A stretch of 64,000 bases of DNA from Marinoscillum sp049115815 (lineage in GTDB: Bacteria; Bacteroidota; Bacteroidia; Cytophagales; Cyclobacteriaceae): NCBI GenBank assembly GCA_049115815.1, contig JAGDZO010000006.1:496001-560000 (forward strand), in the 5' to 3' direction. Within the stretch, counting starts at the first letter, position 1. The number at the start of each line of letters is the position of its first letter. The position numbers and the translations under genes are program-made. The notes below the pieces were generated by a model, which made no database searches, had not been told where the DNA came from, and worked only from the letters and a program-made list of their open reading frames with translations. Positions 8,010 through 17,555 of the stretch are shown piece by piece.

Positions 8010-8282
8010 ATGAACCAAAGCAAAATCATGATCTCCAACCTAAGCTGTAATGGTTGTGCAAACACGATCACCAAAAATCTCAGTGCTATCGAAGGTGTAG
8101 AAGTGGTTGATATTTCCTTTGAAAACAATGAAGTCTCTATCAATCATGCGGAATCTGTAAATCGGAATATCCTTTTGGATAAATTGCGTTCACTTGGATA
8201 TCCTGAAATATCGGAGAAAAATGGGCTCGTAACACAAATCAAAAGTGTGGGTAGCTGCATGGTGGGCAAGATGAGCGGTTGA
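8010..8282 (+). CDS. Heavy-metal-associated (HMA) domain protein
   Basis: 90 residues forming a single HMA fold. The metal-binding Cys pair is in NLSCNGCANTI (C13, C16), followed by the beta-alpha-beta signature LSAIEGVEVVDISFENNEVSI and DKLRSLGYPE. Such stand-alone domains act as copper chaperones or feed P-type ATPases. No ATPase lies nearby. The C-terminal tail VGSCMVGKMSG adds a third Cys. The small gene at 8323 follows after 40 bp and may be co-transcribed. Confidence 0.85.
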   Translation: MNQSKIMISNLSCNGCANTITKNLSAIEGVEVVDISFENNEVSINHAESVNRNILLDKLRSLGYPEISEKNGLVTQIKSVGSCMVGKMSG

Positions 8283-8322
8283 GATGGCTACCAAAAGTAT
8301 TAATTAGCATAAATGGAAGTGT

Positions 8323-8583
8323 ATGTTTGACGGGGCAGATTATCCCAAATCACTGAGTGAAGAAACCTTCGAATCTTGGTTAGCAAAAGGCAGAGAAAGT
8401 AAGATTGGTTATCAGTTTATGGTGATAGTTTGGGATGCCTTTGAGGCTGACTATGTACCCGTCTATGTAGAGCAGAAGTCTGATATATTGAAGTATGAGT
8501 CTTACCCCGAGTCTTCATCTAATGAATCGATGATTGCGGCTTATGACTTATACTCAGAATCGCGGGTGCAGCATTGGGAGTAA
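8323..8583 (+). CDS. Small conserved-looking protein, unknown function
   Basis: 86 residues, acidic, soluble, starting MFDGADYPKSLSEETFESWL, with aromatic residues (FMVIVWDAFEADYVPVYVE). No signal, TM or known motif. Its ATG lies 40 bp after the HMA gene. Codon use and composition look like a real gene; I recall similar short Bacteroidota proteins of unknown function. Confidence 0.55.
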   Translation: MFDGADYPKSLSEETFESWLAKGRESKIGYQFMVIVWDAFEADYVPVYVEQKSDILKYESYPESSSNESMIAAYDLYSESRVQHWE

Positions 8584-8589
8584 TCCAAA

Positions 8590-9486
8590 TTACCGCTCCC
8601 CATACACTTGACCCTTTCTAAAGGCATTAGACAGAGCAGGAGGTAAAGCCGTTTCCGCTTCAATCACTAGTGCATTGGCTTCTTGTATTTTAGCTAGCAT
8701 CTCTTGTTCCAAAGCCACAGCCATGGCTCTTCTTTTCTCTGCTTTTGCTTTTGCCACCTCCAAATCTGCAGCAGCTTGATCTGTTTGCAAAATGGCTCCA
8801 ATGTTTTTACCCAAAGTAATATCAGCTATATCTATGGATAGGATTTCAAATGCTGTGCCTGCATCCAGACCATTGGATAGCACAGTCCTAGATATTTTCT
8901 CAGGCTGAGCCAAATTAGTTTTGTAATCAGATGCTTCTCCAATGCAAGAAATAATTCCCTGACCCACGCGTGCCTTGATCGTATCTTCACCTGCTCCACC
9001 TACCAACTGAGAGATATTAGTTCGCACCGTGACTCTCGCTTCCGCTATCAATTGGATACCATCACCCGAAATGCCAGTAATGGAAGGGACACTGATCAGG
9101 AAAGGAGTGACGGATATTTGAACAGCTTCGAGCACATCTCTTCCAGCCAAGTCAATGGCTGTGGCCTGTTGAAATGACATGGCAATATTGGCTTTGTCTG
9201 CTACAATCAATGCCTTCATAACTTTAGTCAAATTGCCACTGGCTAGAAAATGAGTCTCTAAAAGACCTGAGTTCAAATCTTTGACGCCTGCTTTAACTCC
9301 AAGTATCAATGTGCGCGCTATGAGCTTGGCGGGCACTTTTCTGAATCTCATAAAGACCATGTCAAGGAGATTGATTTTGACCCCAGAGAAAACTGCAGTG
9401 ATCCAAATACCGACTGGAACAATCATGAAAAACAACCAGAGCGCAAAAATCGCTGATCCTATGATGATATATTGTTGCAAAGACAT
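8590..9486 (-). CDS. floA: Flotillin-like protein FloA
   Basis: 298 residues: one N-terminal TM (IIGSAIFALWLFFMIVPVGIW), then an SPFH domain with LLDMVFMRFRKVPAKLIART and AGVKDLNSGLLETHFLASGN, and a C-terminal Ala/Glu-rich coiled coil (DLEVAKAKAEKRRAMAVALEQE). This is the FloA/YqfA family (formerly UPF0365), which organises functional membrane microdomains. It is slightly shorter than the usual ~330. The NfeD partner gene often found next to floA is absent here. Confidence 0.9.
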   Translation of the reverse strand: MSLQQYIIIGSAIFALWLFFMIVPVGIWITAVFSGVKINLLDMVFMRFRKVPAKLIARTLILGVKAGVKDLNSGLLETHFLASGNLTKVMKALIVADKANIAMSFQQATAIDLAGRDVLEAVQISVTPFLISVPSITGISGDGIQLIAEARVTVRTNISQLVGGAGEDTIKARVGQGIISCIGEASDYKTNLAQPEKISRTVLSNGLDAGTAFEILSIDIADITLGKNIGAILQTDQAAADLEVAKAKAEKRRAMAVALEQEMLAKIQEANALVIEAETALPPALSNAFRKGQVYGER

Positions 9487-9811
9487 AATGTTGGATCGCG
9501 GTTATTGAGCACGGAAGGTACCTCTATTAGTTCATATGGTGACTATACTATTGACTTATGTGATCCAAATAAATAGACATAAGTGTTATCCAAAATTGGG
9601 AGGCGATCTTCTATATGCAGCACATCTAGCTTCCATGCAAATTTTCACACCTGTCATATGTCCGATGCACCCATGATTTTTGATCTAATTGGTACCCTTA
9701 GGTGATGGCACTTTTGTAATAGAGTATATCAATGATCAGTGCCACCTTTGACTGTATCTAATTTTGGAGCCGTGGAATTGTGATTTGTTTTTATAACCTA
9801 ATTCCAATTCC
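9487..9811. other. Intergenic region upstream of the putative PPi-PEPCK gene
   Basis: 325 bp with no ORF, between divergent floA and the large gene. It holds ACTTATGT (9554-9561) and ACATAAGT (9577-9584), an 8-bp inverted repeat around 15 bp, and the promoter box at 9759. Nothing else was recognised. Confidence 0.5.
9759..9766 (+). promoter_or_regulatory. -7 box of the putative PPi-PEPCK gene
   Basis: TAATTTTG is a perfect TAnnTTTG match, 45 nt before the ATG at 9812. No TTG lies at the ideal -33 spacing, so an activator may be involved. Confidence 0.5.
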
Positions 9812-12800
9812 ATGAATCAAGAAAGAAAAGAGATCGTTCAGTTTATCAATCTTCAGCTTGCCGCTCTAGGACAGCCAATATTTCAGGACAAAGAAGACGC
9901 TGTTGAGAAATATTGTAATCCAAAATTTGAAGGACTTACTAATCAGCTCATCAAGGGGTTCAAAGAATCATCAAGATTGCTCTCAGGTCATCTATGCCCA
10001 GCAGATCAGCGTATTCAATCTTTCCTCAATGATTACCTAAAGGATACAGGAACCGAAATAGCTACGCTACCTAACAATACACTAATCCTAACTCAAGAAG
10101 GTCATGCACGTGAAATCAGTCTGCCGCCAGATGGTCGACAATTTAAAAGTGTCAACGTAACCTCAGACCGCTTGAAACAGGGGATACTCAACAACCCTAT
10201 TCATGATAAGCGAACTACTAAAGGGACATTCCATATAGTCGAAGGCCCGCTTCCAGTGCCTTTAGACAAAAAGGAAGTGCCTAAGGTTGCTTTTGCTCAT
10301 ATGATCAAAGCTGCCTTCAGCCCAGATAATGATCTTACCACATTGCCTTTTACGTCAAACCAAGAAGAGAAAGCCAGATTGATGGTGTCTATGTTACTGA
10401 GGCCATTGGTGGTGCCAGAGGTGAAAGGGCTTATGTCCGAGAAACGAATGGAAGTAAGGTTTTTTGCACCGGGAAGTCTAGTGAGTAACCTGGATTTTGT
10501 GGAAACCATATTCGGTAATGCAGGAGACCCCAAGTTAGCCGAAAATGATGCTGCTTTGGACGTGGATAGATGGACAGGTACCACAGGATGTATAGTTCTA
10601 GCACCACAGTTATTGAAACTCAAGAAGAAGGACATAGGACTTCCTCATGTAGATCAAGCTACTGAGAGGCAGAAAAATGATGGCATGTTTTGGACAGATC
10701 CAGATGAATACTACAACGACGGAGGAGCTTTCAAGATTACTTGTAGAGACGATAGAGGAGTGGTAGTTACCCTTATTGCCGACAACTATTATGGGTATTC
10801 CAAAAAGGAAATCAAAACTCAGATCAGCTATTCTGCCAACCTATTCGGTCTAGTGGAAGAAGAACATGCTGGAGGTGCCATTGCTTATCCACGTAGAGTG
10901 ATGGGTGAATGGGTAGATGGTGTGAATGTCAGCCGAAAGTTGCAGAACAAGTACAGCTTTGAGGATACCATCAAACTACTTGGTAATCAGATAGATGTGA
11001 AGCCGGAGTACTATGGTGTGGACAAAAAATATCCAAACCTTATATACATTCCAGAGATGGCCTTTATCAATACTGCTACCAACGATATCACATGGGAGTA
11101 CAAGGGCAGGAAAAGCCGATTGATCCTTTCTCCTGACAAAACCTACATTCACCCGACGGGTAATAAATATAGGCTTGAGAAACATGCTGCCGTGAAACAT
11201 TGGAGAATAGTCAGAACATTTCCGGAAGGAATATTCTGCCATAAGCCCTGCACCGTATCTGGTGGGGGAAAATCGGAGATCTCCAAATCCATGAAAAACG
11301 CCATAACCTACAATCGATTCAATATTGAAAACATCGAAGAGGATTTTAAAAAGGCAGATGAGATCATTGAATATGACTTCTCCAAGCGCTGGAGGAATTA
11401 TGATCCAAAAATGGAGCCATCTAAAGGGTTCTTGCATCCTAAAAGAACTCTCGGTTCGGCTGTAAGATTACTCGTGCCAAGCGATGATTACAGAGAAGAG
11501 TACAATGATTTTGTCAAGGCAATTCCAGCTCATATTCGTTCCTTGGTGTTGTTTGTTAAGCGGCTATATCGTCAAGATCATCATACACAGAATTGGAAAG
11601 ATCTGATGTCCGTAGAAATCATCAATGGAGTAAAAGGTACGGGGTTACTCTACAACAACGCTCCCGTGATCGGTAGCTATGTCCGAATAGGGTTCAATCA
11701 GGAGGGTACGTGGATGCTTCACAAGTTGAGGTCTGATTTTTCTCCAAGCGAGAAAATTCAAACAGAAGATGATATCACTGCTTCTATCACGGTACCAAGA
11801 GAAAGGCTCAATCATCTTAATCCACAGTTTCAAAACAAGAGTTTCAAGGTGCTGAGAAATTGTGAGGCCTATTTGTTTCAAAGACCAGATGAAGCGATTG
11901 TTAGGGGCTATGACAAGCAAGCCGAGTTGGATATTATTACCGAAGGAACGTTTTTGACCAACTATGAGAAGTTGACCAAGAAGGACGCCATTGAGATCAT
12001 GGAAGACACGATCAATTTTGATAAGTATACCCTTCCGGTTCAGGAGTTTATCAAACAAGTGGTAGCCAGCGATGAAGATGTTGATTTTGTACTTCCTTCT
12101 CACACACGAATAGTGGATGGCGAGCCGACAAAGAACCCTAGGTATCTGGAGCGAAATATTCAAGCAAAGGAAACTGAGGCAAGCTACGTGGGTGAAATGG
12201 GCGTTCGTTTACATAGAAAAATACCAAATGATCAGCCATTGAACAATGTGGTCAATGCGGTTTTGCCAGGTAGAAGAAACAATCCCGTAGACAAAGCAGC
12301 GGGAATAAGACCTCTGGCTGTTTACAACCCGATTCATTATCAGGAAACGCCTGAGTTGTTCATGGAGTTTATATGTAGCCTTACAGGCAAGTCACCATCA
12401 ACTACAGGTGCGGGCTCAGAAGGGGCATTGACCAAGGGGCCTTTCAACATGCTGACACCAACATCGGATCTAAACAATGCTTTATTATCTCATATTCTTA
12501 CAGAATCTCACGGATTCAGTACTTCAGCGGGATATGTGGGGGCAGAAAGCAAGATTGATCATGATATAAGTTTGCTCATTCCTGAGTTGTGGTCACGACT
12601 AGAACCAGAAGATCGCGATCCTAAGAACCTATTGAAGAAAGGATGTCTTGAAAAACTGGAAGATTTTGAATTCAATGGGAAAGTGGTCAAATCAAGTAGG
12701 CTGGGATATAGAATCACCGATCGGTTTAGTTTGCTCAGTCTCAATAAACTCTTTGATGAGCCTAACGCAGTTTTCAATGAACGTATGCTGAAACCAGAGC

Positions 12801-13252
12801 TACAGGGAATGGAAGATTATGTAGATGGTATCAACAACATAACTGAAGCCATGGAGAAAGTGGCGCTTAATTACTTCAAAGACGGCAGTGTAAACGATGC
12901 AATTCCACCATTGCAGATATTGCTCCATATCATGGCATATGGTCATTTTGAGGGAAAAGATATCAGCGATCCTGCATTGAGATGTCAGTTTGATAGAGAG
13001 CATGTCATCAATAGCGAATGGTATAAGAAACGATTGGAGCTCAAGAAGCAAAAGGATGTAGCCTTCCATGAGCGACAATTGCAGTATCTGGAGGATTTTC
13101 ATAATCAACCGATGAATGAGGATTTAGCCAAAGAACTGAAAATTACTGAGCGAATCACTCTGGCAGAAAAAAGGCTAGGAGAGGTTAAAGCAGAAGATTA
13201 TGTTTCTAAGCTGATCGGTACTATAGGTGCCGATCCTCTATGTAGAAAGTAG
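9812..13252 (+). CDS. Probable PPi-dependent phosphoenolpyruvate carboxykinase
   Basis: 1146 residues, cytoplasmic, with no signal or TM. I assign it to the pyrophosphate-type PEPCK family (known from Entamoeba and Propionibacterium), which interconverts PEP + CO2 + phosphate and oxaloacetate + PPi. Reasons: the matching unusual length (about 1130-1150), the Gly-rich SGGGKSEISKSM at about residue 483, a likely phosphate-binding kinase loop, and the conserved segments RNNPVDKAAGIRPLAVYNP and SPSTTGAGSEGALTKG near residue 866. The family was long annotated as hypothetical and is only remotely related to ATP/GTP PEPCKs, so the call rests on recall. Monocistronic, with its own promoter and a strong terminator. 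It would link PPi recycling to anaplerosis or gluconeogenesis. Confidence 0.6.
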   Translation: MNQERKEIVQFINLQLAALGQPIFQDKEDAVEKYCNPKFEGLTNQLIKGFKESSRLLSGHLCPADQRIQSFLNDYLKDTGTEIATLPNNTLILTQEGHAREISLPPDGRQFKSVNVTSDRLKQGILNNPIHDKRTTKGTFHIVEGPLPVPLDKKEVPKVAFAHMIKAAFSPDNDLTTLPFTSNQEEKARLMVSMLLRPLVVPEVKGLMSEKRMEVRFFAPGSLVSNLDFVETIFGNAGDPKLAENDAALDVDRWTGTTGCIVLAPQLLKLKKKDIGLPHVDQATERQKNDGMFWTDPDEYYNDGGAFKITCRDDRGVVVTLIADNYYGYSKKEIKTQISYSANLFGLVEEEHAGGAIAYPRRVMGEWVDGVNVSRKLQNKYSFEDTIKLLGNQIDVKPEYYGVDKKYPNLIYIPEMAFINTATNDITWEYKGRKSRLILSPDKTYIHPTGNKYRLEKHAAVKHWRIVRTFPEGIFCHKPCTVSGGGKSEISKSMKNAITYNRFNIENIEEDFKKADEIIEYDFSKRWRNYDPKMEPSKGFLHPKRTLGSAVRLLVPSDDYREEYNDFVKAIPAHIRSLVLFVKRLYRQDHHTQNWKDLMSVEIINGVKGTGLLYNNAPVIGSYVRIGFNQEGTWMLHKLRSDFSPSEKIQTEDDITASITVPRERLNHLNPQFQNKSFKVLRNCEAYLFQRPDEAIVRGYDKQAELDIITEGTFLTNYEKLTKKDAIEIMEDTINFDKYTLPVQEFIKQVVASDEDVDFVLPSHTRIVDGEPTKNPRYLERNIQAKETEASYVGEMGVRLHRKIPNDQPLNNVVNAVLPGRRNNPVDKAAGIRPLAVYNPIHYQETPELFMEFICSLTGKSPSTTGAGSEGALTKGPFNMLTPTSDLNNALLSHILTESHGFSTSAGYVGAESKIDHDISLLIPELWSRLEPEDRDPKNLLKKGCLEKLEDFEFNGKVVKSSRLGYRITDRFSLLSLNKLFDEPNAVFNERMLKPELQGMEDYVDGINNITEAMEKVALNYFKDGSVNDAIPPLQILLHIMAYGHFEGKDISDPALRCQFDREHVINSEWYKKRLELKKQKDVAFHERQLQYLEDFHNQPMNEDLAKELKITERITLAEKRLGEVKAEDYVSKLIGTIGADPLCRK

Positions 13253-13270
13253 AATTATTGGTTTCAAGAC

Positions 13271-13308
13271 AAAGTCCGACCCAAAGTGAAAGCTATGGGT
13301 CGGACTTT
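13271..13308. terminator. Intrinsic terminator after the putative PPi-PEPCK gene
   Basis: A perfect 12-bp stem, AAAGTCCGACCC (13271-13282) with GGGTCGGACTTT (13297-13308), around a 14-nt loop, is followed by CTTTT. It starts 18 nt after the stop codon and may also serve the convergent gene. Confidence 0.85.
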
Positions 13309-13337
13309 CTTTTGGTTAAACCGTACAGATTCTTCCT

Positions 13338-15353
13338 TCATTTTACCCAAGCCTCTACCAACTCCAGCACTTGATCGATTCGATTACCCATTACAAAAAT
13401 AATTCGGTTATCTATGACCAGTGGGTCATCACTTTTAGCAATTCTGAGGTGTGGCCCAAGATCTAGCGCATCGCTGATGGGTTTGCCCTGATCATTCACT
13501 TTCATCATATATGTGGTCAGATAGGAATTGGACGTCCATTTTTCCCAAAATAGGTATACATCCTTCTGCACTCTCACCGCTTTCAGTCGAGAAGCATTCT
13601 CCAAATCTTTGTTTTGATAATCCACCAACCAATTGAGACCTTCATGACTCTGGTCAAACCATGTGCCTTGAAAGGAGTAAAAACCAGATGTTTCAGATAC
13701 TCCTTTACTTAGAACAAAATCAGAGCCATCGTAAAAATTCTTCTTAATCTTCACCATCCCGACATCTCTTGGATCGGTTAGATCGCCTTGAGCTCTAGCA
13801 TTATCAATTGCTTTGCCATTCTGATCAGGCTCACCTACAAAATAGATATCATAGCTATCATCCCATTCTATCATACTTCCGAGCTCGGTATAGGTAGCGT
13901 TATCATTAGACCATTGATAGTACACCTTATCACCAACACTTATCTCTTCATACTTTGGATAACGATAGCGGGCAGGGCTAATTGGGTCTTCGCCATGAGC
14001 GGTTTTGAAGGTATAAACCAATTGTGATTTCAGATTATCATCAATCCGATGGACGTTAATGCCACGCGGGTAGTTGTCCGCCAGATCCATCCCATAGAAC
14101 CCTCCATCTGAGCTGGCGTATAGGAAGTTGTCAAACGAATGACTAGAAGTTTGGCCAAAGTTCTTGATGATTTTGAGCGTCTTGGCATTGAATGTCACGG
14201 CTATGGCACCTTGGTGATTTAGGCCATCTGTGTGTTTGTTCATCTTACGGCTAATGATAGTTCCTAATACTCCTTCACTATAAACCATTGAAACAGATTC
14301 GGCGCTATCATACTCAAAGACATTGAGTCCATCACGTGTGAGGTTCAAAGATTCCTTTTTGATCAGTTTTCCTTTTTTGCTAGCCGAAATCAGCCAACCT
14401 ACCTTCTTATTATCAGTAGAGAAAATCATGTAATACCAAGTGTCCTTGAATGAGGTTGCACCTGCAAGCCGGCCTTCTACGGTAGGCATAGGAGTGGAGC
14501 TATATTTTTGATTTTCTGTAGACATACTTGTCATTGTGATGTCTCCAGAAGTCACGTCTTGCCATAATACATTGATCGCAGGGTCAGAAAAGGTGGTAAA
14601 AAACCTACGAGCATCTCCATATTTGTTTGCGTGTGAAGCAGGCCCAGCTCGATACCCCACCGTATTATCAAATACATCACCTGATATGGGATATCTAGTT
14701 TTAGTAATGGATGCAATTTCATTGGTGATCAAACGCGCACCTTCTACATCATCTGTTAATGCATGAAATGCGCTTACAGATTGAGTTTTTGGAGCTGAGA
14801 AAAGGATTATCGCATTCTCCAATTCACTAACAGGGATAGCCAGTTTTACAAACATATTTGGCGACACCTTGTCTTTAGAAATCTCAGTCACTTTTCGTAC
14901 GATACCACCTTCTAATTGATAAATCACATGGTCTTCTGTGCTAGAAAACCTCATATGCAGCATGTGCTTAGATCCTAGAAATTCAGAAGCCAAGTCTTTG
15001 GGTCCACTTATCTGATAAGCATCAAATAATTTTACTCCTTGGGCATCTACAATTTCTCCTAAAGTGGCCGGGTAATTCTTGTGATTGTATTTACCGTCAG
15101 TATAGCAGCCATTTTGATATAACTCCGATGCGATGGCTATATCACCGATTATATCTGCTTCCAAGATGCCCTTATTACATCCATATTCACTTGATATGTC
15201 TGTGCTTAGACCCGGTAATACTTTCTCTGTTATTGGTTTAAAATAGTATTGCTTGATATCGGAATAATTGCGCTGAGCGAATGACGAATATGATACTAGA
15301 AACGCAATTGAAATTAACGCGTATCGACTAAATGAACAATCTGAATATTTCAT
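13338..15353 (-). CDS. Large secreted protein of unknown function
   Basis: 671 residues from the ATG at 15353, which gives a clean signal peptide (YALISIAFLVSYSSFAQ); an 11-residue longer reading from 15386 would bury it. The mature part is rich in Tyr, Asp and Ser, with repeating beta-type segments (YYMIFSTDNKKVGWLISASK, DVYLFWEKWTSNSYLTTYM), suggesting a beta-propeller or similar extracellular beta protein. No catalytic motif and no type IX C-terminal domain seen. Single gene, convergent with the upstream large gene across a terminator. Confidence 0.7.
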   Translation of the reverse strand: MKYSDCSFSRYALISIAFLVSYSSFAQRNYSDIKQYYFKPITEKVLPGLSTDISSEYGCNKGILEADIIGDIAIASELYQNGCYTDGKYNHKNYPATLGEIVDAQGVKLFDAYQISGPKDLASEFLGSKHMLHMRFSSTEDHVIYQLEGGIVRKVTEISKDKVSPNMFVKLAIPVSELENAIILFSAPKTQSVSAFHALTDDVEGARLITNEIASITKTRYPISGDVFDNTVGYRAGPASHANKYGDARRFFTTFSDPAINVLWQDVTSGDITMTSMSTENQKYSSTPMPTVEGRLAGATSFKDTWYYMIFSTDNKKVGWLISASKKGKLIKKESLNLTRDGLNVFEYDSAESVSMVYSEGVLGTIISRKMNKHTDGLNHQGAIAVTFNAKTLKIIKNFGQTSSHSFDNFLYASSDGGFYGMDLADNYPRGINVHRIDDNLKSQLVYTFKTAHGEDPISPARYRYPKYEEISVGDKVYYQWSNDNATYTELGSMIEWDDSYDIYFVGEPDQNGKAIDNARAQGDLTDPRDVGMVKIKKNFYDGSDFVLSKGVSETSGFYSFQGTWFDQSHEGLNWLVDYQNKDLENASRLKAVRVQKDVYLFWEKWTSNSYLTTYMMKVNDQGKPISDALDLGPHLRIAKSDDPLVIDNRIIFVMGNRIDQVLELVEAWVK

Positions 15354-15504
15354 GTCCTTAATTTGCGCTAAATCTTCAACAAACAAAAACTAACAGTTGA
15401 CTCAAATAAAATCTCACTTTTAAGTGAATGAACTGACCTAGCAGGGGTTAAGATTTCTGCCTTGTAGAATATCAAATTTCCTACTTTCAAGGAAGCTTGA
15501 TTTT

Positions 15505-16509
15505 TTGGTTGATCAACAATTAATGCTCAGCTTTGAACATATGAATGAATTGGCTCATCGTGTACTAAAGCTAACAGGAGCTTCCAAAATCATTCAGACA
15601 GAGCACGTCCAGACACTTTGGAGCGGATATGGAGCAATCAAAAGATTTGTATTGGAAGGTTCTCACCAGAGAAATGTAATAGTTAAACATATTCAATTAC
15701 CCTCCGAAACCCAACATCCCAGAGGTTGGAATACCGAAATATCTCATCTGAGAAAGTTGAAATCATATCAAGTAGAGAATCACTGGTACCAACATTATTC
15801 CAGTAGAACCAACGAACAATGCAAGGTTCCTGAATTGTATTATAGCCTAGAACAAGGAACCGAATTGTTACTAGTCCTTGAAGACATGGATGATTCTGGT
15901 TTTGCTCGGCGTTTATCGCCTGAGAATGTCACGATTGAAGAAGTAAAGAATTGCCTTAGTTGGTTGGCTCATTTTCATGGCCAATTCATGGATACAAACC
16001 CGGAAGGACTCTGGGAGATCGGCACTTATTGGCACTTGGATACGCGTCCTGATGAGTTGGAGAACATGCAAAATCAAGAGCTTAAACAAATTGCGAAAGC
16101 TGTGGACACAAAGCTGAACCAAGCAAAATATCAAACACTTGTTCATGGTGATGCTAAGCTTGCCAATTTCTGTTTTGGTGAATCAGCAGATGTAGCAGCT
16201 GTAGATTTCCAATACGTTGGTAAAGGATGCGGAATCAAAGATGTGGCATACCTTATCAGTAGTTGTTTTGATGAAAGAGAATGTGAGCGATATGAAGGTG
16301 AACTCTTGGTTTTTTACTTTGATCAACTTGAAATATCTATTGATAAACATATTGATTTTCAGGACATTAAGAAGGAATGGAGTGACCTCTATAGTTACGC
16401 CTGGACTGACTTTTATAGGTTTTTGGATGGCTGGAGTCCTGGGCATTGGAAGATGCACGCTTATAGCAAGCGACTAGTACGTGAAGTGATTAACGAGATA
16501 GAAAAATGA
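15505..16509 (+). CDS. Ecdysteroid-kinase-like / aminoglycoside phosphotransferase-fold kinase
   Basis: 334 residues of the APH/choline-kinase fold. Visible are NVIVKHIQLP (ATP-anchoring Lys), LLLVLEDMDDSGFARR, the catalytic loop LVHGDAKLANFCF (Brenner motif HGDxxxxN) and VDFQYVGKGCGIKDVAYL (the DFG-like Asp). This pattern fits the ecdysteroid-kinase-like (CHK) branch, which phosphorylates small alcohols; the substrate is unknown. The frame opens with TTG at 15505; ATG at 15523 or 15541 are alternative starts. It overlaps the inositol-phosphatase-like gene by 4 bp (ATGA), so a kinase/phosphatase pair works in one operon. Confidence 0.8.
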   Translation: MVDQQLMLSFEHMNELAHRVLKLTGASKIIQTEHVQTLWSGYGAIKRFVLEGSHQRNVIVKHIQLPSETQHPRGWNTEISHLRKLKSYQVENHWYQHYSSRTNEQCKVPELYYSLEQGTELLLVLEDMDDSGFARRLSPENVTIEEVKNCLSWLAHFHGQFMDTNPEGLWEIGTYWHLDTRPDELENMQNQELKQIAKAVDTKLNQAKYQTLVHGDAKLANFCFGESADVAAVDFQYVGKGCGIKDVAYLISSCFDERECERYEGELLVFYFDQLEISIDKHIDFQDIKKEWSDLYSYAWTDFYRFLDGWSPGHWKMHAYSKRLVREVINEIEK

Positions 16510-17396
16510 GCGAATTGACTTCAAAAGAATTGAACCATCTATGCCAAGTTGCCACAAAAGCAGCTATGGAAGCTGGCGAATACATTCAATCAATGTTTGA
16601 CAAACACTATGTCACGCAGAGCAAACAAGGCGGAGATTCATTGGCATCACAGGTAGTCACAGAAGTGGACATCAAAGCACAGGAGATCATCTTATCGCAT
16701 CTGAATCCAACAATAAGCGATCACGATCTCGGCCTGCTCACAGAAGAACTCACAGATGATCACTCAAGGCACACCAAAGATTACTTCTGGTGCATTGACC
16801 CTATGGATGGTACTTTACCCTTTACTGAGCATCGCACGGGCTACGCAGTGTCCATAGCGCTGATTTCTCGATCAGGTGATCCTGTAATCGGGGTAGTCTA
16901 TATCCCAGATCTTGGCGAATGCTACAAGGCTGTCAAGGGAGGTGGGGTGTTTCTAAATGAGTCTGCGTTTGATAGAACCAGAGTCCCGGCAGATCAAAAA
17001 CTACATTTCTACATGGATATCAGCTTTCAGACCGAATCATATTACTCTAGGGTGAAAGATTCATTGACCGATTGGGCCAATGAGAATAAGTACGCTGAGT
17101 TGATCATTCACGCAGAATACGGAGGTGTGCGAAACGCCATAGGAGTGTTGTCTTCCAAACATGGCTGCTATTTCAAATTTCCAAAGCAAGCAAATGGATG
17201 CGGGAGTATCTGGGATTATGCTGCTACTCGATTGTTTTTTGAGGAACTGGGATTGATTGTTTCCAATGCCAATGGCCAAAGACTGAACCTCAATTTGCCG
17301 GAAACCACGTTTTTGAATGGTGAGGGTATCTTTTATGCCACGAGTCTAGGAGTCGCTGATATGATAATTGATTTTGGAAAGTCAAAAAACTTTTGA
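16506..17396 (+). CDS. Inositol-monophosphatase/CysQ-superfamily phosphatase
   Basis: 296 residues with the FIG superfamily metal site: the acidic pair in GLLTEELTDD and the signature WCIDPMDGTLPFTEHRTGYAVS, followed by GVVYIPDLGECYKAVKGGGVFLN and, late, GCGSIWDYAATRLFFEELG (second Asp). Members hydrolyse inositol phosphates, fructose-1,6-bisphosphate or 3'-phosphoadenosine 5'-phosphate (PAP). It is translationally coupled to the preceding kinase, which suggests they handle the same phosphorylated metabolite. A PAP role would fit the sulfotransferase in this window, but that is speculation. Confidence 0.85.
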   Translation: MSELTSKELNHLCQVATKAAMEAGEYIQSMFDKHYVTQSKQGGDSLASQVVTEVDIKAQEIILSHLNPTISDHDLGLLTEELTDDHSRHTKDYFWCIDPMDGTLPFTEHRTGYAVSIALISRSGDPVIGVVYIPDLGECYKAVKGGGVFLNESAFDRTRVPADQKLHFYMDISFQTESYYSRVKDSLTDWANENKYAELIIHAEYGGVRNAIGVLSSKHGCYFKFPKQANGCGSIWDYAATRLFFEELGLIVSNANGQRLNLNLPETTFLNGEGIFYATSLGVADMIIDFGKSKNF

Positions 17397-17494
17397 TCAA
17401 AGAAATTGATGCGGATAATCAATTTCAATGATCAATATCTTCCCATTTTCTTTAAGTATAATTTGTTTATGCAACATAAGTGTAGTCATTCGCA

Positions 17495-17509
17495 ACATAG
17501 CTGCTATGT
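17495..17509. promoter_or_regulatory. Inverted repeat upstream of the BNR/T9SS gene promoter
   Basis: ACATAG-CTG-CTATGT, perfect 6-3-6, ends 19 bp before the -7 box at 17529. A candidate operator; no regulator can be named. Confidence 0.35.
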
Positions 17510-17528
17510 CTTGGGATAGCTAAGTTTC

Positions 17529-17536
17529 TAGTTTTG
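17529..17536 (+). promoter_or_regulatory. -7 box of the BNR/T9SS gene
   Basis: TAGTTTTG fits TAnnTTTG exactly, 19 nt before the ATG at 17556. A TTG at 17511-17513 is 15 nt upstream, slightly short for a -33 element. Confidence 0.5.
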
Positions 17537-17555
17537 TTATCATAATGACAGAACT

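Noticed and set aside
10976..12163. Long minus-strand ORFs (up to 172 codons) inside the large gene at 9812
   Set aside because: Shadows of the plus-strand gene with no domain and no promoter.
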